From: Flavobacterium sp. | GTDB taxonomy: Bacteria; Bacteroidota; Bacteroidia; Flavobacteriales; Flavobacteriaceae | DNA length: 49,436 nt | Assembly: GCA_030591585.1 (NCBI GenBank) | Contig: JAUVAS010000010.1 | Span: 1 to 49,436, forward strand | Reading direction: 5' to 3' | Shown: positions 33,213-41,551 of the stretch, in pieces | How positions within the stretch are numbered: position 1 is the first letter of the stretch | Layout of the letters: every line of letters starts with the position of its first letter | Translations under genes and position numbers: made by a program | The notes under the pieces: generated by a model | What the model was told of the DNA's origin: nothing | The model's input: the letters and a program-made list of their open reading frames with translations, nothing else | Databases searched by the model: none

Positions 33213-35129
33213 TTAATTCTTTATTATTTTCTTAGTTACTTGGTCGTTTAATGTAATAAAATAGATTCCTCTTGATAAATATGAAATATCTATTGATTTA
33301 GAAGATGCGTTTAAGTTATTTGAAGTATACAATTGTTTTCCACTAATATCAAAAATCTTAATTGTATTCAATAACTCGTTGCTAGAATCAATAGTAACTA
33401 AGTTTGTTGTTGGGTTTGGATATATTGATAAACCGTTATTAAATTTGAAATCATCTACTCCTAAAATTTCAACAGTTAGTTCAAAAGAACAATTTACAAC
33501 ATTTCCTTCATCATCAGTAGTTTCAAAGCTAATAGTGTGAGTTCCTATAGGTAATTGAGTTCCTGCTGTAGGGTCTTGAGAAATCGTTAAATTTGTGGTG
33601 CAATTATCTGATGCAGTCGCTTCATTGTTTGCAATGTAATCTGGCAAAGTATAGTAAGTTTCTCCAGTGTCATTATTCACTAAATTGTTTGAAGGGCACT
33701 CTAGGGCAGGAGCTAAATTATCTTCAACAGTTATTGTAGCTGTACAAGTATCGGTATTTCCGGATGGATCTGTAACAGTTAATATAACTGAATTAGTTCC
33801 AATATCTGAACAGTCAAACGTATTTTGATCTAAGCTTAAAGTGTACGAACCACTATTATCACTTGACCCTCCATCAACCTCTGAGGCTGCAACAATTACT
33901 TCTCCATTTTCATCTAATTCAACTGTTATATTTTGGCAAACAGCAATGGGATCTGTATTGTCTGGAGCTGAAGATTTAACTAGGAAAAAACCACCTGATA
34001 AGTAGTTGCTTATTATAATGTTTCCACTTCCAAAATAAGGATATACATTCCATGCACCTTCAAAACCAGAATTGTCATTAGCTGGGTAGGTATCGAAGTA
34101 ACCAATTTCAGAAAAACTTTCGCCATCTATATTGCTTATATTTAAAACTCTCATTCCAGCTTTATAATTTGCTAAATAATATTCGTTTCCTTTAATATAT
34201 CCATTGTGATCTATTGCAGGAGTTTCTCCATAATGTTCAAAATGAAATTGTGGGTTGTCAAGGTCTGTAAAATCTAAGGTGATTGTTTTGGTGTTAAAGC
34301 CAAAATTTAATTCGTCAAGTTCATCGCCAACTATAAAGTATTTTTGATCTTCTGTAAACCATCCTTGGTGAGTATACGAATCGTTTGTGTAGGTTGCAGA
34401 TGCAATTAACTGAGGGTTAGACTTGTCTGTAACATCAACAATAGCCACATGATTTTCATTAGAGCCAATATATATTTCATGTCCTGTGTAATCTGTATCT
34501 GGGCCATTGTAAATAACTACTTGAGCGTCGTGTGAGTAACCACTCCCAGAATACCCTCCAACACCAACCGGATTAAGGGGGTCTTGTATATTTATAAAGT
34601 GCGCACCACCACTATAGGAATTAGTCCCAACTCCATAAGCATAACCCGTTTCTTCATTTATTACGATGTTATGAGCACTTCCAAAGCCTCCATAATGTGC
34701 ATCTTCTGTGAATGTAACAGGTGGATTATTTACGTTCCTAAGACGAGCTAAATCAAAAACTTGCATGCCATGACCTCCAGCTTCACTAACCACAAAAGCA
34801 AAATTGTTGTAAACTTTAACATCTCTCCAGGTTGTTGAAGTAGTATGTGTTGGAAGTTTTCCTAGGTATACTGGATTTACAGGGTCTGAAATATCAATAA
34901 AAGCAGTGCCGTTATTAAGTCCAACAAGGGCGTATTCTTTTCCGTCTTGTGGGTCTGTCCAGCCCCAAGAATCATTACTTGAACTAGCATTAAATGTAGA
35001 TAGTGGGATGTGTGCTTGCAAATCATACCCATTACAAGGATAGGATCCTGCCATACCATTTACACAAGGAGTTTGTGCTTGAGATATTGAGAAGCAGGCT
35101 AAAAAAATGGGGAGTAATAGTTTTTTCAT
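33213..35129 (-). CDS. Choice-of-anchor B family protein with HYR/Ig-like repeats and T9SS type A sorting domain (paralogue 3)
   Basis: This 638-residue protein is the longest of the three. A signal ends SISQAQ, the choice-of-anchor B domain follows (about 22-390), and then come two HYR/Ig-like modules not present in the other two (about 395-560). These modules carry DPIAVCQNITVELDENGEV, SVILTVTDPSGNTDTCTATI and CSFELTVEIL. A type A sorting domain closes it (SIYPNPTTNLVTI to KKIIKN). Cysteine pairs in the HYR modules suggest disulfides. It is the first gene of the leftward block and has its own -7 element. Confidence 0.88.
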   Translation of the reverse strand: MKKLLLPIFLACFSISQAQTPCVNGMAGSYPCNGYDLQAHIPLSTFNASSSNDSWGWTDPQDGKEYALVGLNNGTAFIDISDPVNPVYLGKLPTHTTSTTWRDVKVYNNFAFVVSEAGGHGMQVFDLARLRNVNNPPVTFTEDAHYGGFGSAHNIVINEETGYAYGVGTNSYSGGAHFINIQDPLNPVGVGGYSGSGYSHDAQVVIYNGPDTDYTGHEIYIGSNENHVAIVDVTDKSNPQLIASATYTNDSYTHQGWFTEDQKYFIVGDELDELNFGFNTKTITLDFTDLDNPQFHFEHYGETPAIDHNGYIKGNEYYLANYKAGMRVLNISNIDGESFSEIGYFDTYPANDNSGFEGAWNVYPYFGSGNIIISNYLSGGFFLVKSSAPDNTDPIAVCQNITVELDENGEVIVAASEVDGGSSDNSGSYTLSLDQNTFDCSDIGTNSVILTVTDPSGNTDTCTATITVEDNLAPALECPSNNLVNNDTGETYYTLPDYIANNEATASDNCTTNLTISQDPTAGTQLPIGTHTISFETTDDEGNVVNCSFELTVEILGVDDFKFNNGLSIYPNPTTNLVTIDSSNELLNTIKIFDISGKQLYTSNNLNASSKSIDISYLSRGIYFITLNDQVTKKIIKN

Positions 35130-35169
35130 TAGTAGTAGTGTTTAGTTTTATTGATAGGTTTTAAGTTTT

Positions 35170-35177
35170 CAAACGTA
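35170..35177 (-). promoter_or_regulatory. -7 promoter element of paralogue 3
   Basis: TACGTTTG on the minus strand fits TAnnTTTG, 40 bases before the ATG at 35129. Confidence 0.45.
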
Positions 35178-35218
35178 AAAGTTATTAAAAAAGTATTAAA
35201 AATATTTTATTAAAAATT

Positions 35219-35234
35219 ACTCTAATGCTAGAGT
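35219..35234. repeat. Short inverted repeat in the efflux operon upstream region
   Basis: ACTCTA and TAGAGT are perfect six-base arms around ATGC. It lies roughly midway in the 260-base divergent gap 35130-35389. Confidence 0.35.
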
Positions 35235-35326
35235 GAGTAATTATTTCTTAAAATATGACATTTAACTTCTTTTTTACCCTACTTTTATTGTGTTTTTAAA
35301 AAAAAGTAACACAAGAGTTCAACAAG

Positions 35327-35369
35327 ATTAGAATACTATAAGTTATTTCATATTTTAGCATATTCTAAT
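35327..35369. promoter_or_regulatory. Possible operator: 9-bp inverted repeat before the RND efflux operon
   Basis: ATTAGAATA (35327-35335) and TATTCTAAT (35361-35369) are perfect inverted arms separated by 25 bases. The right arm ends 20 bases before the ATG of the adaptor gene. The arms could be two half-sites or one loop stem. No TetR or MarR gene lies nearby. Confidence 0.35.
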
Positions 35370-35389
35370 TAAATATAATCTACAAACAA

Positions 35390-36535
35390 ATGAAGATTAA
35401 TTTTTTATTTATCGTGATATTAGTATCACTTGTTTTTTCATGTAAGCAAGAAGAAGCTAAAGTCATCCCTCCGCATGAGATTAATGTATATCAAGTTATA
35501 ACTAAAACGGTGCCCATTTATGAAGAATTTGTGGGGCAAATATATGGTGAAAAAGACATTCCAATTAGAGCAAGAGTTGAAGGGTTTTTAGAAGAAATTC
35601 ACTTTAAAGAAGGCTCAAGAGTTAAAAAAGGAGATTTGTTATATGTTATCGATCCAGACCCTTTTAGAGAAGCGGTTGTTGCTAAACAAAGTATGGTTGC
35701 TCAGGCAGAAACCATACTTGTACAAACAGAAAGCGATTTAAAAAGAGTAAAACCACTTGCTGAAATGGATGCTGTTAGTCAGCGAGAATTAGATATGGCA
35801 CAGGCTCAAAGAGATGCTTCCATTTCTTCATTAAAGGCTGCCAATGCCAATTTAAATATTGCAGAAATTAATTTAAGCTATACCAAAATTTTATCTCCAA
35901 TAGATGGTATTATTGGTAGAACTTTGGCCCGCGAAGGGGAATTTGTAGGTAAAAACCCAAACCCAGTAATATTAAATACAGTATCAAATATTAACACTAT
36001 TAGAGTTCAGTTTTTCCTTTCAGAAAACGAATATTTAAGAGCAGCTAGATCTTATATTGATAATCCAAATAAAAAAATTGAAAGGAGTAAAAATGTGTTT
36101 AATGTTGAATTGATTTTATCTGACGGATCTTTATATAGTCAAAAGGGAAGAATTGATTTTATTGATAGAAATATAGACTCCTCTACAGGGACTATTTTGT
36201 TACAAGCGACATTCCCAAATCCTAATGGTTTAATTCGCCCAGGGCAATTTGCTAGAGTAAAAGTAAAAGTGATAGAAGTGAAAGACGCTCTTACTGTCCC
36301 ACAAAAATGTTTAACTGAACTTCAAGGACAGTATTCTGTTTTGGTTGTAAATGCTAAAAATAAAGTAGAAATGGTACAGGTTAAAATAGGAGAGAAAGTT
36401 CCAGGATTTACTATTATTAAGGAAGGTATAAAGAGTGGTGATAAAGTAATATTAGAAGGATTACAAAAAACAAAACCAGGTATGGAAGTAATTCCTGTGA
36501 TTACTGAATACAAAAATAAATCAACCAATAAATAA
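35390..36535 (+). CDS. RND efflux periplasmic adaptor (AcrA/MexA family) lipoprotein
   Basis: This 381-residue adaptor has a lipobox with C18 (LVFSCKQ), a barrel-sandwich/lipoyl domain (RARVEGFLEEIHFKEGSRV) and a helical hairpin (about 95-150, with AEMDAVSQRELDMAQAQRDA). The second lipoyl half (ILSPIDGIIGRTLAREGEFV) and beta-barrel and membrane-proximal domains follow (GLIRPGQFARVKV and GDKVILEGLQ). It bridges the inner-membrane pump and outer-membrane channel. It is the first gene of a three-gene operon, five bases ahead of the pump. Confidence 0.93.
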   Translation: MKINFLFIVILVSLVFSCKQEEAKVIPPHEINVYQVITKTVPIYEEFVGQIYGEKDIPIRARVEGFLEEIHFKEGSRVKKGDLLYVIDPDPFREAVVAKQSMVAQAETILVQTESDLKRVKPLAEMDAVSQRELDMAQAQRDASISSLKAANANLNIAEINLSYTKILSPIDGIIGRTLAREGEFVGKNPNPVILNTVSNINTIRVQFFLSENEYLRAARSYIDNPNKKIERSKNVFNVELILSDGSLYSQKGRIDFIDRNIDSSTGTILLQATFPNPNGLIRPGQFARVKVKVIEVKDALTVPQKCLTELQGQYSVLVVNAKNKVEMVQVKIGEKVPGFTIIKEGIKSGDKVILEGLQKTKPGMEVIPVITEYKNKSTNK

Positions 36536-36540
36536 TAGTT

Positions 36541-39500
36541 ATGGCTGAAGATAAAGGAAACTTTTTTGTACATCGCCCAATTGTTGCTATTGTAATTGCT
36601 ATTGTAATTGTAATTGTAGGAACTCTTTCTTTAATAGGATTGCCTATTGAACAGTATCCAAATATTACTCCGCCAATTGTTCAAGTAAGAGCCAATTACA
36701 CAGGGGCAAATGCGATTAGTGTTGAAGAATCAGTTGCCACTCCATTAGAGCAACAAATTAATGGGGTAGATAATATGCTTTATATGAAATCTACCAATGC
36801 CAATGATGGTTCTATGGCAATTAATATTTCATTTGATGTTGGTACTGATCCTGATATGAATACGGTATTGGCTCAAAATAAAGTATCGGCTGCATCGGCA
36901 AAACTGCCTGCTTCGGTTACTAAATTCGGAGTAACTACCCAAAAATCATTACCTAGTGTATTAATGTTGGTTTCATTAACTTCAGACGGAAGGTATGATC
37001 AAGATTTTTTAGGAAACTACGCCTTAATTAATATTAAAGATAAATTAGCAAGGATAAAAGGTGTTGGTCGTGTTGATGTATTAGGTGCCTCAGATTATTC
37101 TATGAGAATTTGGGTAAAACCAGATAGATTGTCACAATTAGGATTGACGGTTCCAGAAATTATCAATGCAATAAACGACCAGAATATCATTGTTCCTGGA
37201 GGTAAATTTGGGGCTGAGCCTGCACCTCCTGGAACGGATTTTACCTATACAGTTAGATTGCCAGAGAGATTCAATTCTGAAGAGGCTTTCGAGAATATTA
37301 TAGTTCGTACTCAAGAAGATGGGTCGCAAATAAAACTAAAAGACGTAGCTACGGTTAGTTTAGGAGTAGAAAGTTACAATATGAGGTCGCGGTTAAATGG
37401 AGAAACTTCAGCAATTATCTCTTTATATCAAGCGCCAGGTTCTAATGCAACCGAACTTGCTGCTACCATAAAATCTGAAATGAAATCCTTGTCAGAAGAA
37501 TTTCCTGAAAGCATTAAATATGAGATTTCAATGGATACTACCAAGGCCATTGATGCGGGTATAAAAGACATTGTAGTTACCTTAATTATTGCATTAATTT
37601 TGGTGATTTTAGTAGTTTTTGTTTTTATTCAAGATTGGCGGGCTACACTAATTCCAACTCTTGCTATTCCTGTTTCATTGGTCGGAGCATTTATATTTTT
37701 TCCAATGCTTGGGTTTACCATTAATGTATTATCACTTTTAGGATTAGTACTAGCCATTGGGATTGTAGTAGATGATGCCATTGTAGTAGTAGAGGCAGTA
37801 CAGATAAATATTGCAAAAGGGATGAAAGCCAAAGAAGCAACCTTAGATGCAATGCGAAAAGTAACCGCTCCAATAATTGCAACGACGTTGGTGATGGTTG
37901 CGGTATTTATTCCAGTAGCCGGAATGGCAGGAATTACTGGATTATTATACCAACAGTTTGCAATAACTATTGCGCTTTCGGTGATTGTTTCCTCCATAAA
38001 TGCACTTTCGTTAAGTCCTGCATTATGTGCTTTATTACTGAAAGAACCAAAACCCTATAAAGGCCCATTAGGATGGTTTTTCGGAAAGTTTAACAAAGGA
38101 ATGGATAAAACAACCGAATCGTATATGAACTTTACCAATATCATTGGAAGGAAAATTAAAAGATCTGTTGTTTTTATTTTAGTGATAACCTTAGGTGCTG
38201 GAATTTTTGGAAGTTTAGTGCCTGGAGGTTTTATTCCTGAAGAAGATATGGGCTATTTTTTCGTAAATGTACAATTGCCCAACGCAGCATCCATTCAACG
38301 ATCAGATGTAGTTACCAAACAAATAGAACAACTTTTACTAGAGATTCCTGAAGTAGAATTTGCGACTACAGCCACAGGGTATAGTATTCTTTCCGGTGCT
38401 ATGGTGTCTAATACCGGTTTCTTATTTGTTTCTATGAAAGATTGGTCTGAAAGAGACAGAACTGCCGAAGAAGTTATTTTAGCAGTAAATAAAAAACTGA
38501 TGTTAGAAATAAAAGGAGCACAGGCTTTTGCTTTTGGACCTCCTGCAATTCCAGGTTTAGGAAATGGCTCTGGATTTAGTATTATGATACAAGATAGAGC
38601 AGGAAACAGCCCTGAATATCTATCGAAAAACGCAATGAAATTTATAGAAATGGCCAATGCACGACCTGAAATTGGTAGAGCAAGTACCACTTTTCAAGCA
38701 ACAGTACCTCAGCGGTTTTTAGATATTGATAAAGAAAAAGCATTAAAGTTAGGGATAAAATTAAATGATCTTTATACAACCATTGGTGCTTTTATGGGCG
38801 GTGCTTATGTTAATGATTTTACAAGATTTGGACGCTTGTATAAAACATACATTCAAGCAGAACCAGAATATCGTGTAGATGAAACAGGAATTAATAAGTT
38901 TTTTATTAAAAATAATAAAGGAGAAATGGTGCCATTATCTACGGTAGCAACCGTAAAACCAATTTCTGGACCCGATTATACCACACGATTTAACCTATAT
39001 AGATCTGTTGAAGTTACCGGAACACCTGCTGAAGGTTACACCTCAGATGATGCCAGAAACGCCCTAAAAGAAGTAGCGGCCGAGGTATTGCCTACCGATA
39101 TGGGATATGCTTGGAATGCGATGTCGTTTCAAGAAGAAAAAGCATCAGGGTCTTTAGGGGTGATTCTTACTTTTTCGTTGCTCTTTGTCTTTTTAATATT
39201 AGCAGCACAATATGAAAGTTGGTCATTACCTTTTGCAATTTTAATGGGAACTCCCTTTGCAATTTTTGGCGCTTTATTTGCGCTTTGGGTTGGAAGATTG
39301 ATTAGTCCAACATTCGAAAATAATATTTTCGCACAAGTTTCTTTTGTAATGCTGATTGGTATGGCAGCAAAAAATGCTATTTTAATTGTAGAATTTGCCA
39401 ACGATGAATTTAAAAAGGGATTGAGCCTTTTTGATGCGGCAATGGCTGCAGCGAGATCTAGATTTAGACCTATTTTAATGACCGCCTTTTCTTTTATACT

Positions 39501-39708
39501 TGGTGTATTTCCTTTAGTGCTAGCATCAGGTTCTGGAGCAGAATCTAGAAAAGTAATGGGTATGGCACTCCTTGGCGGAATGTCATTGGCAACCTTTTTA
39601 GGTGTTTTTATGTATCCAATGCTATTTGTGTTTATTGGAAAAATAGCAGGTTATGAAAAGAAAAGAGATCAAGAGAAGTTAAATCAGATAGAATCAACCA
39701 ATACCTAA
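36541..39708 (+). CDS. RND efflux pump, HAE1/AcrB type
   Basis: This 1055-residue inner-membrane pump has the normal length, twelve expected membrane helices and two large periplasmic loops. The N-terminus FFVHRPIVAIVIAIVIVIVG, the proton-relay pair D411/D412 in GIVVDDAIVVVE and the second-half QVSFVMLIGMAAKNAILIVE mark the hydrophobe/amphiphile efflux (HAE1) group, not the heavy-metal type. Substrates cannot be predicted but are probably amphiphilic compounds. Its stop overlaps the start of the channel gene (TAATG). Confidence 0.95.
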   Translation: MAEDKGNFFVHRPIVAIVIAIVIVIVGTLSLIGLPIEQYPNITPPIVQVRANYTGANAISVEESVATPLEQQINGVDNMLYMKSTNANDGSMAINISFDVGTDPDMNTVLAQNKVSAASAKLPASVTKFGVTTQKSLPSVLMLVSLTSDGRYDQDFLGNYALINIKDKLARIKGVGRVDVLGASDYSMRIWVKPDRLSQLGLTVPEIINAINDQNIIVPGGKFGAEPAPPGTDFTYTVRLPERFNSEEAFENIIVRTQEDGSQIKLKDVATVSLGVESYNMRSRLNGETSAIISLYQAPGSNATELAATIKSEMKSLSEEFPESIKYEISMDTTKAIDAGIKDIVVTLIIALILVILVVFVFIQDWRATLIPTLAIPVSLVGAFIFFPMLGFTINVLSLLGLVLAIGIVVDDAIVVVEAVQINIAKGMKAKEATLDAMRKVTAPIIATTLVMVAVFIPVAGMAGITGLLYQQFAITIALSVIVSSINALSLSPALCALLLKEPKPYKGPLGWFFGKFNKGMDKTTESYMNFTNIIGRKIKRSVVFILVITLGAGIFGSLVPGGFIPEEDMGYFFVNVQLPNAASIQRSDVVTKQIEQLLLEIPEVEFATTATGYSILSGAMVSNTGFLFVSMKDWSERDRTAEEVILAVNKKLMLEIKGAQAFAFGPPAIPGLGNGSGFSIMIQDRAGNSPEYLSKNAMKFIEMANARPEIGRASTTFQATVPQRFLDIDKEKALKLGIKLNDLYTTIGAFMGGAYVNDFTRFGRLYKTYIQAEPEYRVDETGINKFFIKNNKGEMVPLSTVATVKPISGPDYTTRFNLYRSVEVTGTPAEGYTSDDARNALKEVAAEVLPTDMGYAWNAMSFQEEKASGSLGVILTFSLLFVFLILAAQYESWSLPFAILMGTPFAIFGALFALWVGRLISPTFENNIFAQVSFVMLIGMAAKNAILIVEFANDEFKKGLSLFDAAMAAARSRFRPILMTAFSFILGVFPLVLASGSGAESRKVMGMALLGGMSLATFLGVFMYPMLFVFIGKIAGYEKKRDQEKLNQIESTNT

Positions 39709-41297
39709 TGAAAAAATTAAAATTGCATACCGTTGTTTTGTTATTGATTGGTTTAGTAGTAGTACAATCATGTAAGGTGGGGCCTAATTACCTTCAACCT
39801 GAAGAAAAAACAGAAGTGTCTTATAGATACACTGAAATAGATGCCGACAGTATTATTAATTTAAAATGGTGGGAAATTTTTAACGACCCAATTTTAGACA
39901 CCTTAATAATCACCGCTTTACGTAATAATAAAAACACTTTAATCGCTGCGAGTAGAGTAGAACAGGCAAGGTCTTTTGTAAGTTTTAATAAAGCAGATAT
40001 GGGGCCAAAAATTGGTGTTCAAGCTGGTGCGACAAGAGGAGATTTTGCTTTGGGAAGTATTCATTTAAATTCAACCTCAAATGGGTTTTCAACAGCTGCA
40101 GTTGCAAATTGGGAAATTGATTTTTGGGGTAAATTTAGAAGAGGAAACGAAGCTGCACAAGCTGAGTTATTGGCTTCATTATATGGAAAAAGAGCTATAG
40201 AAATAGCATTAATAAGTGAAGTAACCAATAATTATTTTCAGCTAATAGATTTTAAAACTCGATTAGAAATTTCTAGAAGCACTTTAGCATTAAGAGATAG
40301 TACTTTGCAAATTATACAAGCTAGGTTTGATGAAGGCTATACCCATATTATTGATGTAAATCAGGCTCAGATTCAAAAAGCAACTGCACAAGTTTCTATT
40401 CCACAATTTAAAAGAGCCATTGCATTTACGGAACATAACTTAAGTATATTACTGGGTAAAACCCCAGATTCAATCCCAACATTAAAAACATTACAGGAAT
40501 ATACATTACCAAGTTCAATCCCCTCGGGGATTCCTTCAGAATTATTACAAAGACGTCCAGATATCTTACAGTCTCAGGAATATTATAGGGCTCAAAATGC
40601 GAATATTGGAGTTGCTCAAGCAATGCGATTCCCCTCAGTAAGTTTAACAGGCTTGATAGGACTAGGAAGTAATGATTTGTCAGATTTAGTTTCCAATGGA
40701 TTGGGCTGGAGTATTGGTGGAAATTTAGTAGCACCATTATTTGAATGGGGAAAGAATAAAAAGAGAGTTGAAATTGAAAGAGAGAGAGCAAATGAATCTC
40801 TGTTAATTTACGAGAACACGGTTTTGAATGCTTTAATGGAAGTAGATAATTCACTTATTGAATTATCGACATTAAAAGAAGAATTATCAGCAAATGAATT
40901 TATGGTAAATGCAGCTGAAAATGCAAGTTATTTATCAAGAGAAAGATATTATCAAGGAGTTACCAGCTATTTAGAAGTAATAGAAAATCAGAGAGTAGAA
41001 TTTGATGCTAGATTGGCGTATTCAGAAAATTATCAACGTCTTTTAAATTCCTATGTTGGTTTGTATAAATCGTTAGGAGGTGGTTGGATCTCTGAAGAAG
41101 AAATAGAAAAACACGCTCAGCAACAAGCAGACGAGCAAGAAGTAGATGTTGATGCTATAGATAAGAATTCTCTTTATTATCAAGGGCAAGCGGTTGATTA
41201 CAATTTAACTTCAGAAGAAAAGCAAGCTAAAAAATATGCTCAAAAGGCACAACGAAAAGCTGATAGAGAAAGACGTAAGCTAGAAAGAAAGAATTAG
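39708..41297 (+). CDS. Outer-membrane efflux channel (OprM/NodT family) with charged C-terminal tail
   Basis: This 529-residue lipoprotein (C22 in VVQSCKVGPNY) has the family hallmarks KVGPNYLQPE and LKWWEIFNDPILDTL, the repeated helical halves, and LLQRRPDILQSQEYYRAQNA. The channel domain ends near residue 465 (YKSLGGGWISEEE). The last 65 residues are an unusual polar tail rich in Glu, Gln, Lys and Arg, ending KADRERRKLERKN. It is the last gene of the efflux operon and overlaps the pump by one base. Confidence 0.93.
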   Translation: MKKLKLHTVVLLLIGLVVVQSCKVGPNYLQPEEKTEVSYRYTEIDADSIINLKWWEIFNDPILDTLIITALRNNKNTLIAASRVEQARSFVSFNKADMGPKIGVQAGATRGDFALGSIHLNSTSNGFSTAAVANWEIDFWGKFRRGNEAAQAELLASLYGKRAIEIALISEVTNNYFQLIDFKTRLEISRSTLALRDSTLQIIQARFDEGYTHIIDVNQAQIQKATAQVSIPQFKRAIAFTEHNLSILLGKTPDSIPTLKTLQEYTLPSSIPSGIPSELLQRRPDILQSQEYYRAQNANIGVAQAMRFPSVSLTGLIGLGSNDLSDLVSNGLGWSIGGNLVAPLFEWGKNKKRVEIERERANESLLIYENTVLNALMEVDNSLIELSTLKEELSANEFMVNAAENASYLSRERYYQGVTSYLEVIENQRVEFDARLAYSENYQRLLNSYVGLYKSLGGGWISEEEIEKHAQQQADEQEVDVDAIDKNSLYYQGQAVDYNLTSEEKQAKKYAQKAQRKADRERRKLERKN

Positions 41298-41316
41298 AGC
41301 TTATAAACTTTAAATA

Positions 41317-41342
41317 AACAAATGCCAATAAAAGCATTTGTT
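41317..41342 (+). terminator. Terminator-like hairpin after the efflux operon
   Basis: AACAAATGC and GCATTTGTT are perfect nine-base arms around an eight-base loop, 20 bases after the stop. The following sequence GTTTACTC is only moderately T-rich. Confidence 0.5.
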
Positions 41343-41369
41343 GTTTACTCATAGTTAGAATACTAGTAT

Positions 41370-41405
41370 GACATATAAAACAGTCCAATAAATGTTTTAT
41401 ATGTC
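41370..41405. repeat. 13-bp perfect inverted repeat in the efflux-thiL gap
   Basis: GACATATAAAACA (41370-41382) and TGTTTTATATGTC (41393-41405) are exact inverted arms around ten bases. A 12-bp palindrome CCGTAGCTACGG (41431-41442) follows. The rest of the 254-base gap shows only AT-rich sequence and the thiL -7 element. Confidence 0.65.
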
Positions 41406-41526
41406 CTTAATATTTCATTATAAAAATAAACCGTAGCTACGGCTATGCTAGATTTTTCTTCTTCATCTAAAGAAAATATAATTCCATTTTTTTAGACTAT
41501 TTTACATATCACAATAGTATAACACT

Positions 41527-41534
41527 TATTTTTG
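41527..41534 (+). promoter_or_regulatory. -7 promoter element of thiL
   Basis: TATTTTTG fits TAnnTTTG and lies 17 bases before the ATG. No TPP riboswitch was recognised in the short leader. Confidence 0.5.
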
Positions 41535-41551
41535 CAATTAAATAAAAATAA

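Noticed and set aside
35390-41297. Heavy-metal (CusA/CzcA) type efflux linked to the copper-related island next door
   Set aside because: The pump sequence has HAE1 features and lacks the CusA-type methionine pattern as far as I can see. The operon also runs in the opposite direction from its own promoter region.
41535-41551. TPP riboswitch before thiL
   Set aside because: The leader after the -7 element is under 20 bases, and no THI-box sequence was found in the gap.
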